Below are positions 1 through 4,381 of a DNA stretch of 6,298 bases, in pieces. Position 1 is the first letter of the stretch. Each line of letters begins with the position of its first letter. A model generated the notes under the pieces. It was given only the letters and a program-made list of their open reading frames with translations, made no database searches and had not been told where the DNA came from. The translations under genes and the position numbers were made by a program. The stretch is taken from positions 1 to 6,298 of the forward strand of contig JBLHGU010000276.1 in assembly GCA_047615875.1 (NCBI GenBank), in the 5' to 3' direction. The stretch is from JBLHGU01 sp047615875 (GTDB taxonomy: Bacteria > Pseudomonadota > Gammaproteobacteria > Arenicellales > CAJQKF01).

Positions 1-6
1 TAGCGT

Positions 7-639
7 TCAGTCATGTCGAGAAAACACTAACACGTAAAATGGATCCTTGAACGAACGGTCAATTCGGCGACTGTTTGAAAGATCTAAACCTGCTTTCTCC
101 ATAGATTTTTGGATGGCATCTGGATGATGAAATTTGAAGCCCTTTTCTGAATAGCCAGCTTGATGCAACTTTTCTCCCGTTCCAAAACCCAAAACAACCC
201 TACCATTTTTGCTTGTAACTCTGGCTAATTCGAAGCAACATTTGTCTAGATCGTTCCAGAAATACACGGTATTAACTGAGCAGACGCAATCGAAACTACC
301 GTTACAGAAAGAAAGGTTCGCGGTACTTCCCGGGCTTAACTTTGTGAAAGCCAATTTTTTATCTTTTGCCATCATAGATTGTGCACGATCAATCATAGTC
401 GATGAAATTTCAACTCCTTGCAGCAAATTGCAGGGCGAATCTCGAGCGATTTTAAAGAGTAGATCTGCGCCACCAAAACCAATCTCCAGAACACGATCCG
501 AAGGAGTTAATGCTAAGGCGTTGTAAACAGCATTATTGGCTACTCTGTTAGCGCGATTCAGGAGTTTTGCAGTGACGAATTTTCCGAACCATCCAGTTGG
601 GTTCGAATATTGCCTGGCCATGAACTGACTAATTTGCAT
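7..639 (-). CDS. Class I SAM-dependent methyltransferase (Methyltransf_11/UbiE-like)
   Basis: The 210-residue soluble protein has the Rossmann-like SAM-binding fold. Motif I is VLEIGFGGA at residues 50-58, the acidic ribose-binding residue is E77 in GVEIS, a post-motif FDCVCSVNTVYFW lies at 116-128, and strand GRVVLGF at 146-152. The N-terminus, with NPTGWFGK (13-20) followed by a basic helix with LLNRANR, is typical of small methyltransferases that look like phospholipid or quinone methylases, but the substrate cannot be read from sequence. The first ATG has no clear Shine-Dalgarno sequence; an in-frame ATG at codon 7 (619-621) is no better. It lies 83 bases downstream of the cyclase gene on the same strand, so co-transcription is possible. 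The stop codon is inside the window, so the gene is complete. The fold is confident; the specific function is unknown. Confidence 0.85.
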   Translation of the reverse strand: MQISQFMARQYSNPTGWFGKFVTAKLLNRANRVANNAVYNALALTPSDRVLEIGFGGADLLFKIARDSPCNLLQGVEISSTMIDRAQSMMAKDKKLAFTKLSPGSTANLSFCNGSFDCVCSVNTVYFWNDLDKCCFELARVTSKNGRVVLGFGTGEKLHQAGYSEKGFKFHHPDAIQKSMEKAGLDLSNSRRIDRSFKDPFYVLVFSRHD

Positions 640-722
640 TATCTAACAATCTATATGTGGTCGTTAATCGATCAATTAGGCTTGATGTAGATTCCATTCG
701 CCGCAAGCTATAATAACTTTTA
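640..722 (-). other. Intergenic gap with near-palindrome TTAATCGATCAA
   Basis: This 83-base spacer separates the cyclase stop from the methyltransferase start. It contains a near-perfect palindrome at 664-675 (TTAATCGATCAA, 10 of 12 positions symmetric) around ATCGAT. No strong terminator (GC stem plus T run) follows the cyclase, and no convincing -35/-10 pair precedes the methyltransferase. This leaves open a bicistronic transcript, with the palindrome as a possible operator. Low confidence in any function. Confidence 0.25.
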
Positions 723-2183
723 TCACTTGTCGCTTCCTTCAACCTCAGTGACTTCACCAGAGACAGCGCCTACACTTTTTAGTTTATCCATCAATTTGCT
801 GAGTCCACCACTGCCTGAGGATGGTATATCATCACTTTCTGGCAGCCGTCCGTTAGTGGTCGATTGCATCGAGGAACCACCCTCAATTTCAGCAATAGTT
901 TTCTTCAATTCTGATCGATAGCAGTTTGACTTAACTTTTTCAATCAAAGAAACATCGACTAACTTCTTTAGTGCACTAAGAGAGCGCTTATTTCTTAATT
1001 TTCGCAGTGTTTGAATTGATTTAAGCTTTTCTTCGCAGCCAGTTTGTTCTTGAAGATCGGCCAGCGTAACCTCAACCCAGTCAATTTTCTCATGCATACT
1101 TAATTTCTTCAGCATCTTGATAGCGTTACGACGTTTCTCCCATCCAGGCGTTACAGATGCTTGAAAAAGACCATCAATAAACGCCTGAGTTGGGTTTTCG
1201 ATGACAAATAGATTGGCTGACTCATTTTCGCCCAACACACCCAGTACGTTTGTTACTAGCTTCTCATCTTCAATCAGAGTGGCCTCTAACTCGACGCTCC
1301 GTCGGTAAGAATGAAGCGCTTCATCTATCTCACCGGAGGCAATTTGTACGTGCCCCATTAAAATCAAACCTTCTGCATCTTCAGGGTTAGAGGTTACATG
1401 ATCTTCGGCAAGGCTCTGTGCTTCAGCAAGTTGATTAGCATCAAGCATCGCTTGAGATTGTTCTTTCAAATTTACAATATCTGTTGGGTCACCACGAAAG
1501 CTCTGCAGCAAAAAGTAAGTTACTACAAGCACTACGGCAACCGCAATTACGGCGAGCAACTTTTTGCCACCGCCCGATGACGAAGCCGAGTCACTAGATC
1601 TCAATCCGGACAAAATAGAATTAGTGAATGATAGATCGCTATCGTAAGGGGCAGCGGAGCCATCTTCGATACTTTTTCGCACTTTGAATATTTCTACAGC
1701 TTGATCTACCCCTTTAAAATTTTCTTTACCAACTTCTACGTGAGGAACTTCTGCCTTGTGCATGGCCAAATACACTGCCTGGGTAAAAAAAATCTCTCCC
1801 GGCGGAGTAATACCTTCAAGTCGCGATGCCAGATTTACTGCATCGCCGAAAATATCGCCTCGCTCGATCTGAACTTCGCCTGCATTCAATGCGGCACGAA
1901 TATCAATTCTCTCAATCTCGTCCCTGTTTTGGTTATACCCATACATTTGATCCTGCATGGCCATTGCACATTTCACCGCATCTGTTGGGGACCGAAAAGA
2001 AATTAGCATCCCATCACCAACAGATTTAATTTTCTTACCACCAAAGTGTTTAATCACTGGTAGCAACAGGCGGTCGTGGTCCGAGAGCAATTGCTTATGC
2101 TGCTGCCGCGACAGTTTTGCTGTTTTTTCAGTAAAACCCGCAATGTCAGTAAACATTACTGTCAAATTTTCAGTCGCTGACAT
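723..2183 (-). CDS. Membrane-anchored class III adenylate cyclase with C-terminal TPR region
   Basis: It converts ATP to cAMP. In the 486-residue protein the cyclase homology domain spans about 6-170. All class III catalytic residues are present: metal-binding D13 (FTDIAGFT) and D57 (KSVGDG), adenine-selecting K53 and D110 (GDIFGD), and transition-state N117 and R121 (VNLASR). The K/D pair points to ATP rather than GTP. A Ser/Gly-rich linker ending in KK (about 194-208) precedes one membrane helix (209-227, AVIAVAVVLVVTYFLL). Next come a TPR-like pair (about 236-301), a charged helical stretch (342-436) and a Ser/Gly-rich tail. KK on the N side suggests a cytoplasmic cyclase and a periplasmic TPR region. 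The start chosen is ATG 2181-2183, because GAGGAA lies just upstream. An in-frame ATG at 2208-2210 would add nine residues but has no ribosome binding site. The methyltransferase follows 83 bases downstream. Confidence 0.9.
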   Translation of the reverse strand: MSATENLTVMFTDIAGFTEKTAKLSRQQHKQLLSDHDRLLLPVIKHFGGKKIKSVGDGMLISFRSPTDAVKCAMAMQDQMYGYNQNRDEIERIDIRAALNAGEVQIERGDIFGDAVNLASRLEGITPPGEIFFTQAVYLAMHKAEVPHVEVGKENFKGVDQAVEIFKVRKSIEDGSAAPYDSDLSFTNSILSGLRSSDSASSSGGGKKLLAVIAVAVVLVVTYFLLQSFRGDPTDIVNLKEQSQAMLDANQLAEAQSLAEDHVTSNPEDAEGLILMGHVQIASGEIDEALHSYRRSVELEATLIEDEKLVTNVLGVLGENESANLFVIENPTQAFIDGLFQASVTPGWEKRRNAIKMLKKLSMHEKIDWVEVTLADLQEQTGCEEKLKSIQTLRKLRNKRSLSALKKLVDVSLIEKVKSNCYRSELKKTIAEIEGGSSMQSTTNGRLPESDDIPSSGSGGLSKLMDKLKSVGAVSGEVTEVEGSDK

Positions 2184-2186
2184 ACG

Positions 2187-2192
2187 TTCCTC
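2187..2192 (-). promoter_or_regulatory. Ribosome binding site GAGGAA that decides the cyclase start
   Basis: On the minus strand GAGGAACGT is followed directly by ATG at 2183-2181, with the GAGG core five bases before the start codon. The longer in-frame start at 2210 is preceded by AGCAAAATAA and lacks any purine-rich match. This favours the 486-residue product over the 495-residue one. Confidence 0.65.
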
Positions 2193-2240
2193 AATTCCAC
2201 AGTGCATCAATTATTTTGCTAATCACTAAAAACACCAGTT

Positions 2241-2287
2241 TTGAGCTGATGATCTATTGGAATTATATGCTGAATTCATCAGTTTAA
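2241..2287. promoter_or_regulatory. Putative cyclase promoter (-10 TATAAT) enclosed by a 12-bp inverted repeat
   Basis: On the minus strand a perfect TATAAT lies at 2267-2262, about 80 bases upstream of the cyclase start. There is no good -35 at 16-18 bases, so an activator may be needed. The -10 sits in the loop of an inverted repeat: TTGAGCTGATGA (2241-2252) against TCATCAGTTTAA (2276-2287). Seven inner bases (CTGATGA/TCATCAG) match perfectly. The outer part has two positions that pair only as G-U in a plus-strand RNA. The 8-bp palindrome TGAATTCA (2271-2278) overlaps the right arm. This could be an operator around the promoter or a plus-strand RNA stem. Neither is proven. Confidence 0.35.
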
Positions 2288-2300
2288 CTATGCATAGCAA

Positions 2301-2391
2301 AATTAGGACTCCAACAGGCCGCGGAACCCCAGCCTAATATCAGCAAATTATGCGAGGCCTGGCTAGCAAGTCTCACCAATCAGGCCTAATT
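2301..2391. repeat. Cluster of mutually exclusive inverted repeats between hydroxylase and cyclase genes
   Basis: Five short segments are complementary in two incompatible ways. Fold A pairs ATTAGG (2302-2307) with CCTAAT (2333-2338) and AGGCCTG (2355-2361) with CAGGCCT (2381-2387). Fold B pairs AATTAGG (2301-2307) with CCTAATT (2385-2391) and, nested inside, CAGGCC (2315-2320) with GGCCTG (2356-2361). All pairs are perfect Watson-Crick matches. The segment is visibly richer in G and C than its surroundings and contains the palindromes CCGCGG (2319-2324) and GCTAGC (2362-2367). No T run follows either stem, so it is not a standard terminator. It may be a structured 3' UTR of the hydroxylase mRNA, a small RNA, or an intergenic repeat relic. 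Confidence 0.35.
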
Positions 2392-2474
2392 GTTCGAATT
2401 AATCAGATGAATTTGATCTAAAGCATGAAATTTAGTGGCTCTGCAGAAAATCCAGGTGCTGGTGAAAATGCAAG

Positions 2475-3164
2475 CTAAACCTCACTCCACATGCGAACCA
2501 GATTGACATAAGAATGCTCGATTCTGGAAGTGTTATCTGCTTCTGGCGCTTGAGTTGTTAGCTCATCACGCACGCTGGCTAGATCAAATAATATTTCCCT
2601 CTGATCGGCTCGCTTAACCAGACTTTGAACCCATGTGACAGCTGCATACCTTATACCACGCGACACCTCGTTTACCCTATGCAGACTACTTGAAGGATAA
2701 AGAACTGCGCTGCCTGCTGGTAACTTAATTTGCTGTTCGCCAAATCCAGTTTTTACGCACAGCTCACCACCGTCATAATGACTGGGGTTACTTAAAAAAA
2801 CCGTAATTGATACATCCGAGCGATAAAGTGCACCCTCCCCCATTATCGGGTCATCTATATGTTCGCCGTACTGCATGCCGCTGGTGTAGCAGGAGTAATA
2901 AGGCGCTGCAACACGATGGGGTAGTGCGGCATTTTTAAAGGTTGGATGATTAACCAGGGCACCCATGACCAACTGGTTAAGTTTGTTGCACTGACTTGCA
3001 TCGACAGGTAGCTCGGTATTATTTTTTACCTGCGTGGCCATCTTGCCCGCACTATGAGCACCAGAAATAAATTTTGCATCCTTCAGTATCGACCCCACTG
3101 ATTGAACGGTGTCTGGAGAAAGCAATCCATCTATAATAACTAGCAATTTAAACCACCACCGCAT
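2475..3164 (-). CDS. Fe(II)/2-oxoglutarate-dependent PKHD-type hydroxylase (YbiX/PiuC family)
   Basis: This 229-residue cytoplasmic dioxygenase closely follows E. coli YbiX/PiuC along its length. It starts with GLLSPDTV (13-20), has QVKNN (45-49), the iron ligands H102 and D104 (YGEHIDD), then SDVSITVFLS and YDGGEL (130-134), the LPAGSAVLYPSSSLH block with third ligand H162, and 2-oxoglutarate-binding R172 (RGIRYAAVTW). The C-terminus NLVRMWSEV matches the family's usual ending. The family is iron-linked, often near TonB-dependent siderophore receptors, but no receptor is seen here and the substrate is unknown. The ATG at 3164 has no ribosome binding site. An in-frame TTG at 3146-3144, six bases after GGTGGTGG, would give MLVIIDGLLSP, which lines up with the start of YbiX and may be the true start (223 residues). 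A Fur-like site lies about 105 bases upstream. Confidence 0.88.
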   Translation of the reverse strand: MRWWFKLLVIIDGLLSPDTVQSVGSILKDAKFISGAHSAGKMATQVKNNTELPVDASQCNKLNQLVMGALVNHPTFKNAALPHRVAAPYYSCYTSGMQYGEHIDDPIMGEGALYRSDVSITVFLSNPSHYDGGELCVKTGFGEQQIKLPAGSAVLYPSSSLHRVNEVSRGIRYAAVTWVQSLVKRADQREILFDLASVRDELTTQAPEADNTSRIEHSYVNLVRMWSEV

Positions 3165-3183
3165 TCATGAATCGGATAATTAC

Positions 3184-3257
3184 CTGAAAACTCACGTTGA
3201 ACATCTCAATTAGTTAGCCAGGCTGCAACAGGAAAACACACATCGAATAGTTTTCAG
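3184..3257. repeat. 9-bp perfect inverted repeat in the divergent intergenic region
   Basis: CTGAAAACT (3184-3192) and AGTTTTCAG (3249-3257) are exact reverse complements separated by 56 bases. They lie in the 254-base gap (3165-3418) between the hydroxylase (-) and the 3419 gene (+). The left arm lies about 20 bases upstream of the hydroxylase ATG. The same CTGAAAA/TTTTCAG core forms the tight hairpin ahead of the 4382 gene, so a shared binding protein is conceivable. A 9-bp match at this distance could also be chance in AT-rich DNA. Confidence 0.3.
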
Positions 3258-3267
3258 CGAACTGTGC

Positions 3268-3285
3268 ATTACAAATATCATAATT
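3268..3285 (-). promoter_or_regulatory. Candidate Fur-like box upstream of the hydroxylase
   Basis: On the minus strand three adjoining hexamers read AATTAT GATATT TGTAAT. Against the Fur hexamer pattern NAT(A/T)AT they match 5, 4 and 4 of the five fixed positions. PiuC/YbiX-type hydroxylases are commonly iron-regulated, which gives some biological support. The site is about 105-120 bases upstream of the hydroxylase start, and no clear -35/-10 pair was recognised next to it. AT-rich DNA produces such matches by chance. Confidence 0.3.
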
Positions 3286-3374
3286 TTTTGAACTGATTTG
3301 CAAACATGAAACATTAAACCTTCACGAAATGCTGCATCAGTTAATCGTGCTAAACTAACATGAATCGAACCCTC

Positions 3375-3380
3375 TACAAT
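3375..3380 (+). promoter_or_regulatory. Possible -10 element TACAAT for the 3419 gene
   Basis: TACAAT matches the sigma-70 -10 consensus at five of six bases and sits about 40 bases before the ATG at 3419, a suitable distance for a short leader. No convincing -35 hexamer is visible 16-18 bases upstream, so the call is tentative. Confidence 0.3.
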
Positions 3381-3418
3381 ACATTCCGCAATTTTCCGCC
3401 TACAAGTTTCTTTTATAT

Positions 3419-4000
3419 ATGCGCATTCGAAGTAAATGGCTAAAAGGCACCGCCAGCGTCACTGATAACGCTAACGCGCTTGCCTATATAATTTGGCAAA
3501 TCGCATTGGAACAGACGAAGAATCTACATCGTGAAGACTTTATATATCATGATGATACTCAGCGAATGAACGTATTGAAAGAATACCTGTTTTTACTTGT
3601 ACACATAGCTGATCGGCTTACTTTTCAGTTTTTTGACACGAATGCCAGGCGAGATTTTGTGACTACTCTCGCTCAGAGCACCGCTCGACACCTACAACGT
3701 AATCTGGAAGATGTTTGGGGCCATGATCAAGACTATAAAAATGACTACATAGCTAACTTGAACAAGCGAATTGAAGAGTATTCTGAACTTGGATTTACAG
3801 CGGGAGAACCCAGCTATAGCATGCTTCGAACATTGGGTCGACACATACAGGACTTAATGGGAGCAAATCAGACCAATCGCTGGATAATAGACCATGTTAT
3901 GGAAATTGATGCAAAAACTGCTATCGTGGAACTGAAAAAAGGCCTCGATAACTTGCTAGGGACAACAACTATTCTCGATGGATTTCGTGCACCGGAATAG
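3419..4000 (+). CDS. Uncharacterised helical protein (193 aa)
   Basis: I cannot assign a function. The product is soluble and looks almost wholly alpha-helical, with no signal peptide or membrane segment. It opens with a basic MRIRSKWLKG. A long aromatic helix region at about 19-80 follows (NALAYIIWQIALEQTKNL, EYLFLLVHIADRLTFQFF), then charged helices at 84-122, a short loop with GEPSYSMLRTLG (129-140), and a final segment with TNRWIIDHVMEIDA (152-165) and LKKGLDNLL (172-180). This layout resembles an unnamed conserved protein I associate with beta- and gammaproteobacteria, from memory only. The ATG follows TTTTATAT with no Shine-Dalgarno sequence, but it is the first standard start codon after the upstream stop. 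It converges with the small 4026 gene, 25 bases away. Confidence 0.75.
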   Translation: MRIRSKWLKGTASVTDNANALAYIIWQIALEQTKNLHREDFIYHDDTQRMNVLKEYLFLLVHIADRLTFQFFDTNARRDFVTTLAQSTARHLQRNLEDVWGHDQDYKNDYIANLNKRIEEYSELGFTAGEPSYSMLRTLGRHIQDLMGANQTNRWIIDHVMEIDAKTAIVELKKGLDNLLGTTTILDGFRAPE

Positions 4001-4017
4001 CGTCAAACTTTGAATGC

Positions 4018-4041
4018 TAGATTATCTAAGCTTTAAAATTT
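4018..4041 (+). terminator. Weak hairpin after the 3419 gene
   Basis: TAGA-TTA-TCTA (4018-4028), flanked by GC on both sides with one bulged A, forms a short stem 18 bases after the stop at 4000, followed by TTTAAAATTTT. The stem is AT-rich and the T tract is interrupted, so it would be a poor intrinsic terminator. It overlaps the end of the convergent small gene. Confidence 0.2.
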
Positions 4042-4220
4042 TCGGCACTATCCGTCGTTTGGTTTTTTCCATCTGCATAGCCAGCGGTATAAGCCTCAGT
4101 TACTCGTTGCTCTTCTCGTAGTGGATTCTCTAGAAAGCCCCCAACCCAACCCTGAATATATTCCTGCTGTATTCCAGATTTCTCGAGTTTATCAACAGTT
4201 TCATAATATGATGTATTCAC
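4026..4220 (-). CDS. Small uncharacterised protein (64 aa), divergent from dsrS-like gene
   Basis: The product is a small acidic soluble protein with no signal peptide. It has an N-terminal helix (YYETVDKLEKSGIQQEY, 5-21), then a patterned glycine/aromatic segment: GWVGGF (24-29), NP (32-33), REEQRVTEAY (35-44), AGYADG (46-51). The repeated Y/W-x-x-G spacing and REEQRVTEAY look conserved rather than random, and I associate similar short proteins with sulfur-oxidising gammaproteobacteria, from memory only. Function is unknown; the A-x-x-x-G-Y-x-x-G spacing loosely recalls ribosome modulation factor, but that is not an assignment. The start chosen is GTG 4220-4218, because GGAG lies seven bases upstream. 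The TTG at 4226 would leave only one base after GGAG. It is divergent from the 4382 gene and shares a 161-base intergenic region with a CRP-like site. Confidence 0.7.
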   Translation of the reverse strand: MNTSYYETVDKLEKSGIQQEYIQGWVGGFLENPLREEQRVTEAYTAGYADGKNQTTDSAENFKA

Positions 4221-4227
4221 TTTCAAA

Positions 4228-4231
4228 CTCC
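4228..4231 (-). promoter_or_regulatory. GGAG ribosome binding site that decides a GTG start
   Basis: On the minus strand GGAG (4231-4228) is followed by seven bases and then GTG (4220-4218). The competing TTG at 4226-4224 is one base from GGAG, too close for initiation. This supports both the reality of the small gene and its GTG start. Confidence 0.6.
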
Positions 4232-4251
4232 AATTATCTAATCAGTCTTAA

Positions 4252-4267
4252 TGTGACAATTATCGCA
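4252..4267. promoter_or_regulatory. CRP-like binding site TGTGA-N6-TCGCA
   Basis: TGTGACAATTATCGCA matches nine of ten core positions of the CRP consensus TGTGA-N6-TCACA, and the left half is preceded by AA as in the full consensus. Its centre is 40 bases upstream of the small minus-strand gene and 122 bases upstream of the dsrS-like start. On the minus strand it overlaps TGCGATAAT (4267-4259), a possible extended -10 for the small gene, so bound CRP could block that promoter while activating dsrS from upstream. CAATTATC occurs twice here (4231-4238 and 4257-4264). The presence of an adenylate cyclase in the window makes cAMP control plausible, not proven. Confidence 0.45.
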
Positions 4268-4313
4268 GCATAGTTGCCAAAGTTATAGAGTTTCTGCTGT
4301 TTTGTTTCTAATC

Positions 4314-4319
4314 TATACA
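4314..4319 (+). promoter_or_regulatory. Possible weak -10 (TATACA) for the dsrS-like gene
   Basis: TATACA, followed by TAAAT, is the best -10-like hexamer between the CRP-like site and the dsrS-like start, about 65 bases before the TTG. It matches four of six consensus bases, and the sequence 17 bases upstream (TTTCTG) is a poor -35, as would be expected of an activator-dependent promoter. Tentative. Confidence 0.22.
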
Positions 4320-4345
4320 TAAATTGGGCCTATTAATTAGTAACC

Positions 4346-4364
4346 CTGAAAAGAATATTTTCAG
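4346..4364 (+). repeat. Perfect 7-bp hairpin (5-nt loop) upstream of the dsrS-like start
   Basis: CTGAAAA (4346-4352), loop GAATA, TTTTCAG (4358-4364) form an exact stem-loop that ends 17 bases before the TTG start codon. It is flanked by direct repeats of GTAACC (4340-4345 and 4372-4377). It has no GC-rich stem or T run, so it is not a terminator. It could be a protein-binding operator or a leader-RNA element that affects translation of a gene lacking a Shine-Dalgarno sequence. Confidence 0.4.
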
Positions 4365-4381
4365 CCAGTTTGTAACCAACT

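Noticed and set aside
209..526. Plus-strand 105-codon frame inside the methyltransferase gene
   Set aside because: It is antisense to a protein with clear SAM-binding motifs and its translation shows no domain pattern; a shadow frame.
2184..2210. Nine-codon N-terminal extension of the cyclase from ATG 2210
   Set aside because: No ribosome binding site precedes it, while the downstream ATG at 2183 has GAGGAA, and the cyclase domain starts naturally after the latter.
727..2229. Several plus-strand frames opposite the cyclase
   Set aside because: All lie antisense to a gene whose catalytic motifs are intact, have cysteine/serine-rich unpatterned translations and lack start signals.
2444..2466. 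CCAG-CAC-CTGG stem followed by ATTTTC downstream of the hydroxylase
   Set aside because: Only four base pairs and no real T tract, too weak to call as a terminator.
3360..3443. Possible 27-codon leader ORF overlapping the start of the 3419 gene
   Set aside because: No Shine-Dalgarno sequence, no regulatory codon run and no pairing structure; most likely chance.
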